Assembly (NCBI RefSeq): GCF_013170845.1
Contig: NZ_CP033367.1
Span: forward strand, 310,001 to 374,000
Source of the DNA: Mesorhizobium loti R88b
GTDB lineage: Bacteria; Pseudomonadota; Alphaproteobacteria; Rhizobiales; Rhizobiaceae
DNA: 64,000 nucleotides
Direction of reading: 5' to 3'
This document shows positions 7,552 through 16,939 of the stretch, piece after piece. The position numbers were made by a program, and so were the translations under genes. Each line of letters begins with the position of its first letter. The first letter of the stretch is position 1. The notes beneath the pieces are model-generated. The model made no database searches. It was not told the origin of the DNA and was given only the letters and a program-made list of their open reading frames with translations.

Positions 7552-8991
7552 TCATCCCGCAAATGTATAGGCGGTCTTCACCGTGGTGTAGAACTCGGCG
7601 GCGTAACGGCCCTGTTCGCGCGGGCCGTAGCTCGAGCCCTTGCGGCCGCCGAAGGGAACATGGAAATCGACACCCGCCGTCGGCAGGTTGACCATCACCA
7701 TGCCGGCCTCCGAATTGCGCTTGAAGTGGGTGGCGTGCTTGAGGCTTGAGGTGCAGATGCCCGAGGTCAGCCCGAAAGGCGTGTCGTTGGCGACGGCGAG
7801 CGCCTCGTCATAATCCTTGACGCGGATGACGCTGGCGACAGGGCCAAAAATCTCCTCGCGCGAGCTGCGCATGGCATTGGTGGCCTCGGTGAGCAGCGCT
7901 GGGCTGAGGTAGAAGCCCGGCGTCTTGCGGTCGAGCCTCTCGCCGCCGAAGGCGAGCGTGGCGCCTTCCCTGACGCCGATGGCAATATAATCCTCGTCCT
8001 GCTTCAGCTGTGTCGCGTCGACGACCGGACCGATCTGCGTCTGGGTGTCGAGCGCATCGCCGATCACCAGTTTGCCCATGCGGTCCTTGAGCGCGTCGAC
8101 GAAGCGATCATGGATACCTTCGGTCACGATCAGCCTGGACGACGCCGTGCAACGCTGGCCCGTCGAGAAGAAAGCGCCGTTGAGCGCGCAATCGACAGCG
8201 ACAGCGAGGTCGGCATCGTCGAGCACGACCAGCGGGTTCTTGCCGCCCATTTCGAGCTGGAACTTGCGCATGTGCTCGACACTTGCGGCAGCGACGCGTT
8301 TTCCCGTGCCCACGGAGCCGGTGAAAGAGATGGCGTTGACATCGGGACTGTCGAGCATCGCCTGGCCGACCACCGAGCCCTTGCCCATGACGAGGTTGAG
8401 CACACCCTTGGGCAGGCCGGCGCGATGCAGGATGTCGACGATGGACCAGGCGCTCTCGGGAACGAGTTCCGCCGGCTTGAAGACGATGGTGTTGCCATGC
8501 GCCAGCGCCGGAGCGATCTTCCATGCCGGAATGGCGATCGGGAAATTCCATGGCGTGATGATGCCGACCACGCCGACCGCTTCGCGGGTGATCTCGACGC
8601 CGACGCCCGGCCGCACGCTCGGCACGACTTCTCCCGACAGGCGCAATGTTTCGCCGGCAAAGAAATCGAATATCTGGGCGGCGCGGATGGTCTCGCCAAT
8701 GCCTTCGGCCAGCGTCTTGCCCTCCTCGCGCGCGAGGTTTCGGCCGATTTCGTCCTTGCGCGCCATGATCTCGTCCGAGGCCTTCTTCAGCACCGCATGG
8801 CGTGCCAGCGGGCCGGAGCGCGACCATGCCGGGAAGGCAGCCTTGGCCGCCGCGATCGCCTGTGTGGCCTGTTGGACCCCCGCCGAGGCATATTCGCCGA
8901 CGACGTCGCCGGTGTCCGAGGGGTTGATGTTGCGGGAGCTGGCGTCGCCGATCCATTCGCCATCGATGAGGTTCTTTCGAAACTGAGCCAT
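7552..8991 (-). CDS. Aldehyde dehydrogenase, 2,5-dioxovalerate (alpha-ketoglutarate semialdehyde) dehydrogenase-like
   Basis: This 479-residue NAD(P)-dependent aldehyde dehydrogenase has the expected motifs: ITPWNFP (about 146-151), FTGSVGTG (223-230) for cofactor binding, general base Glu247 in LEMGGKNP and catalytic Cys281 in GQRCTAS. The N-terminus FRKNLIDGEWIGDASS and the overall pattern resemble alpha-ketoglutaric semialdehyde dehydrogenases of oxidative pentose pathways more than betaine aldehyde dehydrogenases, but this is a judgement by eye. The ATG at 8991 follows an AGGA-type site; the extension to 9099 has no family similarity. It is transcribed away from the TetR gene, with paired TGTACA boxes between them. 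It could supply the last step of the arabinose route encoded around 31-37 kb. Confidence 0.82.
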   Translation of the reverse strand: MAQFRKNLIDGEWIGDASSRNINPSDTGDVVGEYASAGVQQATQAIAAAKAAFPAWSRSGPLARHAVLKKASDEIMARKDEIGRNLAREEGKTLAEGIGETIRAAQIFDFFAGETLRLSGEVVPSVRPGVGVEITREAVGVVGIITPWNFPIAIPAWKIAPALAHGNTIVFKPAELVPESAWSIVDILHRAGLPKGVLNLVMGKGSVVGQAMLDSPDVNAISFTGSVGTGKRVAAASVEHMRKFQLEMGGKNPLVVLDDADLAVAVDCALNGAFFSTGQRCTASSRLIVTEGIHDRFVDALKDRMGKLVIGDALDTQTQIGPVVDATQLKQDEDYIAIGVREGATLAFGGERLDRKTPGFYLSPALLTEATNAMRSSREEIFGPVASVIRVKDYDEALAVANDTPFGLTSGICTSSLKHATHFKRNSEAGMVMVNLPTAGVDFHVPFGGRKGSSYGPREQGRYAAEFYTTVKTAYTFAG

Positions 8992-9207
8992 GTCCTGGCC
9001 TTTCCTGCTGGTTGGCCGCGCGGCGGCATCTGTCTGAAGTGGTATTTGCCAGACAAATGCCCTGCGGGAAAGCACGCACTGGCAGAGCGGCCGCGACAAA
9101 ATTCCCGGGTTTGCCTCTGCGCCAACAGCTTGGCGGCTGGATTACCCCATCGACAGGTAACCCTACTAATATCCGCAGGACGTTCTCCAGGACCAAACGA
9201 ATTGCTC

Positions 9208-9223
9208 TGTACAGACATGTACA
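9208..9223. promoter_or_regulatory. Candidate TetR operator: two TGTACA boxes one helical turn apart
   Basis: Two copies of the self-complementary hexamer TGTACA lie at 9208-9213 and 9218-9223 with four bases between them, giving a perfect inverted repeat with 10-base spacing. The site is in the divergent region between the aldehyde dehydrogenase (start 8991) and the TetR-family gene (start about 9263). Geometry and position suit autoregulation by the TetR protein and control of both directions. A related GTAC/TGTACA pair precedes the flavoprotein gene at 10083. Confidence 0.5.
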
Positions 9224-9262
9224 TAGCCTTGATTTGCCTGATGCGGCGTGTCATGCGTCGTG

Positions 9263-9925
9263 ATGATGGCAGCACTCGAAGCGACGATTCAGCGCCCCGG
9301 CACCACCGGCAACATCAAGGCCACTCGTGAAGACTGGCTGAAGCTGGCGCTTGAAACACTGATCTCGGATGGCGTCGAACGCGTCCGCGTGCTGACGCTT
9401 GGCCAGCAGCTCGATGTCTCGCGCTCCAGTTTCTACTGGTATTTCAAAAGCCGGCAGGATCTGCTCGACCAATTGCTGGACTATTGGCGGCAGACCAACA
9501 CCAGATTCATTGTCGAACGCGCCAACCGGCCCTCCGCGACCGTCATCCGCGGCGTGATGAGCATTTTCGAATGCTGGGTGGACGAGAGGCTGTTCGATCC
9601 CCGGCTGGACTTTGCGATCCGGGCCTGGGCGCGCCGCTCGCCTGCAATCCGGCGCGCGCTCGACGAGGCCGACGAAGAGCGCGTCAATGCCATACGCGAC
9701 ATGTATATGCGCCATGGCTATGAAGAAGAAGACGCGTTCGTGCGCGCCCGCGTCCTCTATTTCATGCAGATCGGCTATTACTCGCTCGAGCTCAACGAAC
9801 CGATGAGCACCCGCCTGGCCCAGGTCGCCTCGTATCTGCGCAGCTTCACCGGCCAGGAGCCTCCGGCGGAAGATGTCGAGGACTTCGCCCGCTACGTCGA
9901 GAAGACCCTTTCCGCCAAGCGGTAG
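9263..9925 (+). CDS. TetR/AcrR-family transcriptional regulator
   Basis: The ~220-residue protein has a TetR DNA-binding head: TREDWLKLALETLISDGVERVRVLTLGQQLDVSRSSFYWYFKSR, with the classic SRSSFYWYFKS recognition helix. A C-terminal all-helical ligand domain follows. ATGs at 9263 and 9266 are the likely starts; a GTG at 9248 is also in frame. It sits between the aldehyde dehydrogenase/DUF1349 pair and the DMGDH-like/sarcosine oxidase operon, so it probably controls one or both in response to a methylated amine or its breakdown product. The ligand is not deducible from sequence. Confidence 0.85.
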   Translation: MMAALEATIQRPGTTGNIKATREDWLKLALETLISDGVERVRVLTLGQQLDVSRSSFYWYFKSRQDLLDQLLDYWRQTNTRFIVERANRPSATVIRGVMSIFECWVDERLFDPRLDFAIRAWARRSPAIRRALDEADEERVNAIRDMYMRHGYEEEDAFVRARVLYFMQIGYYSLELNEPMSTRLAQVASYLRSFTGQEPPAEDVEDFARYVEKTLSAKR

Positions 9926-10018
9926 ACGCAGCCGCCTAGCCTCACAGTTTCTCAACGACATGCGTTGGCGTCCACCCCGTAACCAGCACATCGACCTCGT
10001 CTGAGCCAAACCCTGCAG

Positions 10019-10038
10019 GTACTAGACACATATGTACA
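10019..10038. promoter_or_regulatory. Second candidate operator upstream of the DMGDH-like gene
   Basis: GTAC at 10019-10022 and TGTACA at 10033-10038 flank an AGACA core, resembling the TGTACA pair at 9208-9223 (both share AGACA followed by TGTACA). It ends 44 bases before the likely ATG at 10083. The match is partial and the spacing differs, so this is a weaker call than the 9208 site. If real, it would place the methylamine operon under the same TetR regulator. Confidence 0.3.
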
Positions 10039-10082
10039 ATGCCGATAGTGTGATCCGCCATGACGGGGTGGAGCGCGGCAGA

Positions 10083-12494
10083 ATGAAATCGCAATACAGG
10101 GCGATCGTTATCGGCGGCGGCGTGGTTGGGGCCTCGGTGCTCTATCATCTGGCAAAATTCGGCTGGAGCGATGTCGCGCTGATCGAACGCGAGGTGCTGA
10201 CCGCGGGGTCGAGCTGGCACGCGGCCGGCGGCTTCCATGCGCTAAACGCCGACCCCAACATCGCCGCGCTGCAGGCCTATACGATCGATCTTCTGTCAGA
10301 GGTCGAGAAGGAATCCGGCCAGAACATCGGCATGCACATGACCGGCGGGATCTCGGTTGCGTCCGCGCCGGAGCGCTGGGAATGGCTGAAGGCCTCCTAC
10401 CGCATTTTTCAGACCATGGGCATAGACGACGTCCATCTGGTCGGCGTCGACGAGATCAAGCAGCGCTGCCCGATCCTCAACACCGACGGCATGCTGGGCG
10501 GTCTCTATGCCGCGCGCGAAGGCCATATCGACCCGTCGGGCGTCGTGCATGCCTATGCCAGGGCGGCAAGGAAGCGCGGCGCCGAGATCATCGAGCACAA
10601 TCGCGTGCTGGAGCTCAACCGCCGCGCCGACGGCAGCTGGGACGTGGTCACCGAGAAGGGCACTGTGGTTGCCGAGCACGTCGTCAATGCCGGCGGCCTG
10701 TGGGCCAAGCAGGTCGGACGAATGGCCGGCATCGACCTGCCGGTATCGCCGATGGAGCATCATTATCTCGTCACCGAGGCGCTGCCCGAGATCCAGGCGC
10801 TCGACCGGGAATTGCCGCTGATCGTCGACCTCGAAGGCTTCACCTATATGCGCCAGGAGCAGAAGGGCCTGCTGCTCGGCATCTACGAGATCAACCACAA
10901 GCACTGGAACATGGACGGCGCGCCGTGGGACTACGGCATCGAATTGATCCAGGAGGACACCGACCGCATCGCCAACGAACTGGCGCTCGGCTTCAGCCGC
11001 TATCCCTGCCTGGAAACCGCCGGCATCAAGCGCTGGGTGAACGGCGCCTTCACCTTCTCGCCGGACGGCAATCCGCTGGTCGGCCCGGTGCGCGGCGTTC
11101 CCAATTACTGGGTGGCCTGCGGCGTCATGGCCGGCTTCCTGCAAGGCGGCGGCGTCGGCAAGTCGCTCGCGGAGTGGATGATCCATGGCGAGCCGGAAGC
11201 CGACGTCTACGGCATGGACATTGCCCGCTATGGCGACTTCGCCTCCAACCGCGAATACATCAAGCAGACGACCGGGCAGTTCTATTCGCGCCGCTTCGTC
11301 ATGAGCTATCCCAACGAGCAATTGCCGGCAGGACGGCCTCTGAAGACAGCCGGCGCGCATGACGCCATGGATGCGGCCGGCGCTCGCTGGGGCAGTTCCT
11401 GGGGCATGGAAGTGCCGCTCTATTTCGCCCCGCCGGGGTTCGTCGAGGCACCGACGCTGAAGCGCTCCAACGCCTTCGACATCGTCGCCCAGGAATGCCG
11501 CAAGGTGCGCGAAGGCGTCGGCTTGCTCGATATATCAGCCTTCTCGCGCTACGAGATCAGCGGGCCGCAGGCCGAGGCCTGGCTCGACCGGTTGCTCGCC
11601 TGTGCCTTACCCAGACCGGGCCGCGCAAAGCTCGCGCCGATGCTGGGCGAGAACGGCAAGCTCAAGGGCGATCTCACCGTCTTCAACTGGGGCGACGGTT
11701 CCTGGTGGATCATGGGGTCCTACTATCTCAGGCAATGGCACATGCGCTGGTTCGAGCAGCATCTCGCCGACGGCGTCACCGTGCGCGACATTTCGGACGC
11801 GGTGGTCGGCTTTTCGCTGGCCGGCCCCAATGCGCGGCGGCTGCTCGGGCGGCTGACGCATCAGGATATCTCCCACCAGGGATTCGGCTTCCTCGCCTGC
11901 AAGACGCTGGATGTCGGCCTGGTGCGGGCCAAGGTCGGGCGGCTCTCGGTCATCGGCGAGCTCGGTTACGAGATCCATTGCCAGGCCAATGAGCATGCGG
12001 GCCTGCGCCGCGCGCTGCTTGCGGCAGGCAGCGACTTCGGCATTGCCGAATACGGCTTTGGCGCGGTCAATTCGCTGCGGCTCGAAAAGAGTTTTGGCAT
12101 CTGGTCGCGCGAATTCACGCAGGATTACACACCAGCCGAGACCGGCATGGACCGCTGGATCGCTTTCGACAAGGGCGGCTTCATCGGGCGGGAGGCGGCG
12201 CTGAAGGAGCGGGAGACCGGATCAAGGCGGACGCTGGTGACGCTCGAAATCGACGCCGTGGATGCCGACGCCAGCGGCTACGAACCGGTCTGGAGCAGAG
12301 GCAAGCTGGCCGGCTTCGTTACCTCGGGCGGCTATGGTCATACGGTCGGCAAGAGCCTTGCGATGGCCCTTGTCGATCGTGATGCGGCCGGCATCGATAC
12401 TGAGTTGACAACCCATATCGTCGGCGTCGAAAGAGGTGCGCGCGTCATCGCTTCGTCGCCCTACGATCCAACGTGCAAGGCGATGCGGGCATGA
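10083..12494 (+). CDS. Dimethylglycine/sarcosine dehydrogenase-like FAD protein with C-terminal GcvT (folate) domains
   Basis: The 803-residue protein joins an N-terminal DAO-type FAD domain (VIGGGVVGASVLYHLAKFG) to C-terminal aminomethyltransferase-like folate domains (GVGLLDISAFSRYEISG, GENGKLKGDLTVF, late GRVTSGGYGHTVG-type segment). This is the layout of dimethylglycine and sarcosine dehydrogenases, which demethylate N-methylglycines and pass the one-carbon unit to tetrahydrofolate. SSWHAAGG holds the His that carries covalent FAD in those enzymes. The ATG at 10083 (MKSQYRAIVIGGG) is preferred over 10032, which would put the candidate operator inside the gene. soxB follows after 37 bases. 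Dimethylglycine as substrate is inferred from the context: its product, sarcosine, is the substrate of the adjacent sox enzyme. Confidence 0.82.
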   Translation: MKSQYRAIVIGGGVVGASVLYHLAKFGWSDVALIEREVLTAGSSWHAAGGFHALNADPNIAALQAYTIDLLSEVEKESGQNIGMHMTGGISVASAPERWEWLKASYRIFQTMGIDDVHLVGVDEIKQRCPILNTDGMLGGLYAAREGHIDPSGVVHAYARAARKRGAEIIEHNRVLELNRRADGSWDVVTEKGTVVAEHVVNAGGLWAKQVGRMAGIDLPVSPMEHHYLVTEALPEIQALDRELPLIVDLEGFTYMRQEQKGLLLGIYEINHKHWNMDGAPWDYGIELIQEDTDRIANELALGFSRYPCLETAGIKRWVNGAFTFSPDGNPLVGPVRGVPNYWVACGVMAGFLQGGGVGKSLAEWMIHGEPEADVYGMDIARYGDFASNREYIKQTTGQFYSRRFVMSYPNEQLPAGRPLKTAGAHDAMDAAGARWGSSWGMEVPLYFAPPGFVEAPTLKRSNAFDIVAQECRKVREGVGLLDISAFSRYEISGPQAEAWLDRLLACALPRPGRAKLAPMLGENGKLKGDLTVFNWGDGSWWIMGSYYLRQWHMRWFEQHLADGVTVRDISDAVVGFSLAGPNARRLLGRLTHQDISHQGFGFLACKTLDVGLVRAKVGRLSVIGELGYEIHCQANEHAGLRRALLAAGSDFGIAEYGFGAVNSLRLEKSFGIWSREFTQDYTPAETGMDRWIAFDKGGFIGREAALKERETGSRRTLVTLEIDAVDADASGYEPVWSRGKLAGFVTSGGYGHTVGKSLAMALVDRDAAGIDTELTTHIVGVERGARVIASSPYDPTCKAMRA

Positions 12495-12531
12495 CCGAAA
12501 GAAGCGCTGCCATCCCTGCGGAAGACATGCC

Positions 12532-13785
12532 ATGACCAGACGCTATTCCGCCCTGTCGCTGTTCAAGGAGGGCCTGGCCGGCCAGACCGGCTGGAAGCAG
12601 GCCTGGCGCTCGCCCGAGCCGAAGCCACCCTATGACGCGATCGTCATCGGCGGCGGCGGCCATGGGCTGGCAACAGCCTACTATCTGGCCAAGAATCACA
12701 ACATCACCCGGGTAGCCGTGCTGGAGAAAGGCTGGATCGGCGGCGGCAACACCGGCCGCAACACCACCGTGGTGCGCTCCAACTACTATTACCCGGAAAG
12801 CGTCGACCTCTACGGGCTGGCGCACCGGCTCTATGAGGGTCTGTCGAAGGATTTGAACTACAACGTCATGCTGTCGCAGCGCGGCATGGTCAATCTCTGC
12901 CACTCGACCGCCGAAATGGAAATCGGCGCGCGCACCGTCAACGCCATGCAGATCAACGGCATCGATGCCGAGCTGTTTTCGCCCGAGGATGTGCGGCGCG
13001 TGGCGCCGATCTATAATTTTTCCCCGGATGCACGTTTTCCGGTGTTCGGCGGCATCTGGCAGGGTCGCGCCGGAACGGCGCGTCACGATGCGGTCGCCTG
13101 GGGGTACGCACGGGCGGCGAGCCGGCTCGGCGTCGACATCATCCAAAATTGCGAGATCACCGATTTCATCATCGAGGGCGGCCGCTGCCGTGGCGTCCAG
13201 ACAACGCGCGGCGCGATCCGTGCGGACCGTATCGGCATGGCGGTGGCCGGACATTCCTCGGTGCTGGCGGCCAAGGCCGGCTTTCGTCTGCCGATCAATT
13301 CCTATGCCCTGCAGGCCTGCGTCTCCGAGCCGGTCAAGCCGATCCTCGACACGGTGGTGCTGTCGCCCGGCACCGGCGTCTATGTCAGCCAGTCGGACAA
13401 GGGCGAGATCGTCATCGGCGGCGGGCTAGACCGCATCCCCTCCTATGCGCAGCGCGGCAATCTGCCGACGCTGGAGACGGTGATTGCCGGCCTCTTAGAA
13501 ATGTTCCCGATCTTCGGCCAGTTGAAGCTGATGCGGCAATGGGCCGGCATTGTCGATGTCGTGCCGGATTCCTCGCCGATCATCGGCCCCTCGCCACTGC
13601 CCAATCTGTTCCTCAATTGCGGCTGGGGCACGGGCGGCTTCAAGGCGATCCCTGCCGGCGGCACGCTGCTGGCCAACCTGCTGGCGACCGGCAAGCACAA
13701 CGACATCAGCCGACCCTTTGATCTCGATCGCTTCGCCACCGGGCGGCTGATCGACGAAGCGGCCGGTTCCGGCATCGCGCATTAG
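12532..13785 (+). CDS. soxB: Sarcosine oxidase subunit beta
   Basis: This 417-residue protein is the catalytic flavin subunit of heterotetrameric sarcosine oxidase, which oxidises sarcosine to glycine. It begins MTRRYSALSLFKEGLAGQTGW, a typical SoxB start, followed by the FAD motif VIGGGGHGLATAYYLA and the GGGNTGRNTTVVRSNYYYP segment. The TARHDAVAWG motif near residue 180 contains the His that anchors FMN covalently in characterised enzymes. The C-terminus closes with NCGWGTGGFKAIPAGG. The upstream extension of the frame is excluded because the ATG at 12532 matches the family start. It is followed after 8 bases by soxD. Confidence 0.95.
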   Translation: MTRRYSALSLFKEGLAGQTGWKQAWRSPEPKPPYDAIVIGGGGHGLATAYYLAKNHNITRVAVLEKGWIGGGNTGRNTTVVRSNYYYPESVDLYGLAHRLYEGLSKDLNYNVMLSQRGMVNLCHSTAEMEIGARTVNAMQINGIDAELFSPEDVRRVAPIYNFSPDARFPVFGGIWQGRAGTARHDAVAWGYARAASRLGVDIIQNCEITDFIIEGGRCRGVQTTRGAIRADRIGMAVAGHSSVLAAKAGFRLPINSYALQACVSEPVKPILDTVVLSPGTGVYVSQSDKGEIVIGGGLDRIPSYAQRGNLPTLETVIAGLLEMFPIFGQLKLMRQWAGIVDVVPDSSPIIGPSPLPNLFLNCGWGTGGFKAIPAGGTLLANLLATGKHNDISRPFDLDRFATGRLIDEAAGSGIAH

Positions 13786-13793
13786 AGGTTCCC

Positions 13794-14060
13794 ATGCAGC
13801 TTTTCCCTTGCCCGTTCTGCGGTCCGCGCGATGAGACCGAATTCCACTATGGCGGCGATGCCGGCAATGTCAGGCCCGATGGCGCCGACGTGCCGATCGA
13901 TCGCTGGGCCGGATATCTCTACCTGCGCGGCAATCCGAAAGGCACGGCGCGCGAAATCTGGGTGCATGTGAATTGCGGAGAGTTCTTCGTCATGGAACGT
14001 GACACCGTCACGCACAAGGTGCTGTCCTCGGCAGCGCTTGGCGGGGAGCACGCCGCGTGA
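13794..14060 (+). CDS. soxD: Sarcosine oxidase subunit delta
   Basis: The 88-residue subunit has the expected zinc-site pattern: Cys6 and Cys9 in PCPFCG, with His58 and Cys61 in WVHVNCGEFF. SoxD is a small structural subunit of heterotetrameric sarcosine oxidase. Length, start MQLFPCPFCGPR and position between soxB and soxA are all typical. Its stop overlaps the GTG start of soxA in a GTGA, indicating translational coupling. Confidence 0.96.
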   Translation: MQLFPCPFCGPRDETEFHYGGDAGNVRPDGADVPIDRWAGYLYLRGNPKGTAREIWVHVNCGEFFVMERDTVTHKVLSSAALGGEHAA

Positions 14061-16939
14061 CCGCCTCGCGTCTCACCACCGGCGGCAGCGCCATCGACCG
14101 CTCGTGCCCGATCCGCTTCAGCTTCGACGGCGCAACCGTCGACGGCTTTGCCGGCGACACCATCGCCTCAGCACTGCTGGCCAATGACGTCGCGGTCGTC
14201 GGGCGGAGCTTCAAATACCACCGGCCGCGTGGCATCTGGGGGGGCGGCGTCGAGGAACCGAACGCGCTGGTCGATGTCGGCGGCCCGCAGGCGACGCCGA
14301 ACACGCGGGCCACGACTGAGCCGGCACGCGACGGGCTGGTGGCAAAAAGCGTCAACGCGACACCCAATGCACTGGCCGACCGCAACGCCTTCCTCGACCG
14401 CTTCTCGCGCTTCATTCCAGCCGCCTTCTACTACAAGACCTTCATGTGGCCGGACTGGCACATGTTCGAGCCCCGCATCCGGGCCATGGCCGGGCTGGGC
14501 AAGGTCGATACGGACTGGACCTCGCCAGGTACGGCGGACCAGATCAACCATCACTGCGATGTGCTGGTGGTGGGTGCTGGCCCGGCCGGGCTCGCGGCGG
14601 CCAGGATGGCGGCCGGCGCGGGTCTCTCCGTCGTGCTGGTCGATGATCAGCAGAAGCCGGGCGGGTCGCTCGGCCACCGTGCCGGTGAGATCGACGGGAA
14701 ACCGGCGGATGCCTGGATCGAGGAGACGGTTACGGAGCTTGCCGCCGGCGGTCACCTGATCCTACCGTCGACGACCGCCTTCGGCATCTACGACCACAAT
14801 CTGGTTGGCCTGAACCAGCGTCATTTCGACGGCCGGCGCGACACGCTGTGGCGGGTCAGGCCACGCCAGATCGTGCTGGCGACCGGCGCCATCGAGCGGC
14901 CGCTGCCCTTCGCCAACAACGACCTGCCGGGCATCCTGTCGTCGGATGCAGCGCTCGCCTATCTCAGGCGCCATGCGGTGCTGGTCGGCCGGCGTATCGT
15001 TGTCGCGACCAACAATGACAGCGCCTACGAGGTTGCGAGCGCGCTCGCGGAGGCAGGTGCCGATGTCACGCTTGTCGATATCAGGGGCGATGGCACGCCC
15101 GCCACGCCTGCCAACGTACGACTGGTCAAAGGGCGCGCGCTTGCTTCCGCCAGCGGCAGACTGCGCGTCGAGGGCGTGACGCTGGACGACGGCACCAGGC
15201 TCGATACCGATTGCGTGCTGGTCTCGGGCGGCTGGACGCCGACCATTCACCTCTTCGGCCAGGCCAGGGGCAAGCTCGCCTGGAGCGACGCGCGTGCCGC
15301 TTTCCTGCCCGGCGATCCGGTCGACGGCATTTCCGTGGCTGGCGCTGCCGCCGGGGCGGTCTCCTTGTCGGAGGTGTTTGCCGGCGCGCAGAAAGCCGTT
15401 GCGCCGCTCGGCGAAACCAAGGCCGCCCTACCACGCAGCACCGGACCGGAAGCGACGGGCGGCATAACGGCCGCGTGGCCGTTGCCCGGCTCGAAAGGGC
15501 GCATCTGGATCGACTATCAGAACGACGTGACGGTGAAGGACGTCGAACTGGCGGCACGTGAAAATTTCGTCTCGGTCGAACATCTGAAGCGCTACACGAC
15601 GCTTGGCATGGCGACCGACCAAGGCAAGACTTCCAACCTGCCCGGCCTGGCGCTGATGGCCGGGATTACCGGTCGAACGGTACCGGAGGTCGGCACCACC
15701 ACTTACCGTCCGCCCTTCACGCCGGTGCCGCTGGCAAGCTTTGCCGGCGCGCGCGTCGGTGAACTGATGGCGCCGGTGCGGCGGCTGCCGCTGGAAAACG
15801 TGCATCGCGCCAGCGGTGCCGTGTTCCAGGAATATGGCGGCTGGCTGCGTCCTGCCCACTATGGCGGCAGAACCGACGCGGATCGCGCCATCCAGGACGA
15901 AGCGTTGCGCGCCCGCAAATCGGTCGCGCTGTTCGACGGTTCGACGCTGGGCAAGATCGAGGTGATCGGCCCGAAGGCGGCCGCGTTCGTCGATTTCCTC
16001 TATTACAACACCATGTCGACGCTGAAGCCCGGCCGCTGCCGCTACGGCTTCATGCTGTCGGAGAACGGCGTGGTCTTCGATGACGGCGTGCTGGTGCGAT
16101 TGGACGAACATCGCTTCGTCGTGTCGTGCTCGTCCTCGCATGTCGCTGCTGTGCACGCGCGGCTGGAGGAGTGGCGGCAGGATCGCTTCGGCCGCGATGC
16201 GGTCTACATCCACAACGCAACGTCAGAGATGGCGACGCTGACCGTTTCCGGGCCGAATGCGCGCAAGCTGCTCGAAACAGTCGGTCTCGGCCTGTCGCTC
16301 GACGATGCCGCCCTGCCGCATATGGCGGTGGGCCAGGGCAGCTATGCCGGCGACGAAGTGCGCGTCACCCGCGTCAGCTTTACCGGTGACAGGAGCTATG
16401 AAATCTCCATCCGTGCCGATCGTGCCGAGCCATTATGGGGGCATCTGCGTCAGGCCGGCCAGGCGTTCGATGCCGTCATCATCGGTCTCGAGGCGCTGAT
16501 GATCCTGCGTGCAGAAAAAGGCTTCATCGTCATCGGCAAGGACACCGACGGCACCACGCTGCCGCATGATCTCGGCAGCGAAGGGCCGCGTGCCAAACGC
16601 CAGGCCGAATATGTCGGCCGCCGCTCGCTGTTCACCGAGGAGGCTTCGCGTGGCGACCGGTTGCAGCTTGTCGGGCTGACGGTGCCGGAGGGCGAGCCAC
16701 CGCTGCCGACCGGTGCGCATGGCATTCGACGGATCGACGGAAGGCCGCACAGCCAGGGCTTTGTCACCTCGAGCTACCAGAGCCCGACGCTTGGCCGGCC
16801 GATTGCGCTTGGCCTGATCGAGCGCGGTGCGGCACGCCACGGTGAAGCAGTAGACATCCAGCATCTCGGCAAGGTCAGGACGGCGACGATCGCCGCGCCT
16901 TGCGCCTTCGACCCGGCAGGAGACCGGCTCAATGCGTGA
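14057..16939 (+). CDS. soxA: Sarcosine oxidase subunit alpha
   Basis: The 960-residue large subunit has three parts. The N-terminal ferredoxin-like segment (IRFSFDGATVDGFAGDTIASALLAN, SFKYHRPRGI) has no iron-sulfur cysteines, as in other SoxA proteins. An NAD-binding Rossmann domain follows (VLVVGAGPAGLAAARMAAGAGL near residue 170). The C-terminal half is a GcvT-like tetrahydrofolate domain (SVALFDGSTLGKIEVIGP, ending with GFVTSSYQSPTLGRPIALGLI). It starts with GTG overlapping the soxD stop and overlaps soxG by 8 bases. The complex converts sarcosine and oxygen to glycine and peroxide, with 5,10-methylene-tetrahydrofolate formed when folate is bound. Confidence 0.96.
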   Translation: MTASRLTTGGSAIDRSCPIRFSFDGATVDGFAGDTIASALLANDVAVVGRSFKYHRPRGIWGGGVEEPNALVDVGGPQATPNTRATTEPARDGLVAKSVNATPNALADRNAFLDRFSRFIPAAFYYKTFMWPDWHMFEPRIRAMAGLGKVDTDWTSPGTADQINHHCDVLVVGAGPAGLAAARMAAGAGLSVVLVDDQQKPGGSLGHRAGEIDGKPADAWIEETVTELAAGGHLILPSTTAFGIYDHNLVGLNQRHFDGRRDTLWRVRPRQIVLATGAIERPLPFANNDLPGILSSDAALAYLRRHAVLVGRRIVVATNNDSAYEVASALAEAGADVTLVDIRGDGTPATPANVRLVKGRALASASGRLRVEGVTLDDGTRLDTDCVLVSGGWTPTIHLFGQARGKLAWSDARAAFLPGDPVDGISVAGAAAGAVSLSEVFAGAQKAVAPLGETKAALPRSTGPEATGGITAAWPLPGSKGRIWIDYQNDVTVKDVELAARENFVSVEHLKRYTTLGMATDQGKTSNLPGLALMAGITGRTVPEVGTTTYRPPFTPVPLASFAGARVGELMAPVRRLPLENVHRASGAVFQEYGGWLRPAHYGGRTDADRAIQDEALRARKSVALFDGSTLGKIEVIGPKAAAFVDFLYYNTMSTLKPGRCRYGFMLSENGVVFDDGVLVRLDEHRFVVSCSSSHVAAVHARLEEWRQDRFGRDAVYIHNATSEMATLTVSGPNARKLLETVGLGLSLDDAALPHMAVGQGSYAGDEVRVTRVSFTGDRSYEISIRADRAEPLWGHLRQAGQAFDAVIIGLEALMILRAEKGFIVIGKDTDGTTLPHDLGSEGPRAKRQAEYVGRRSLFTEEASRGDRLQLVGLTVPEGEPPLPTGAHGIRRIDGRPHSQGFVTSSYQSPTLGRPIALGLIERGAARHGEAVDIQHLGKVRTATIAAPCAFDPAGDRLNA

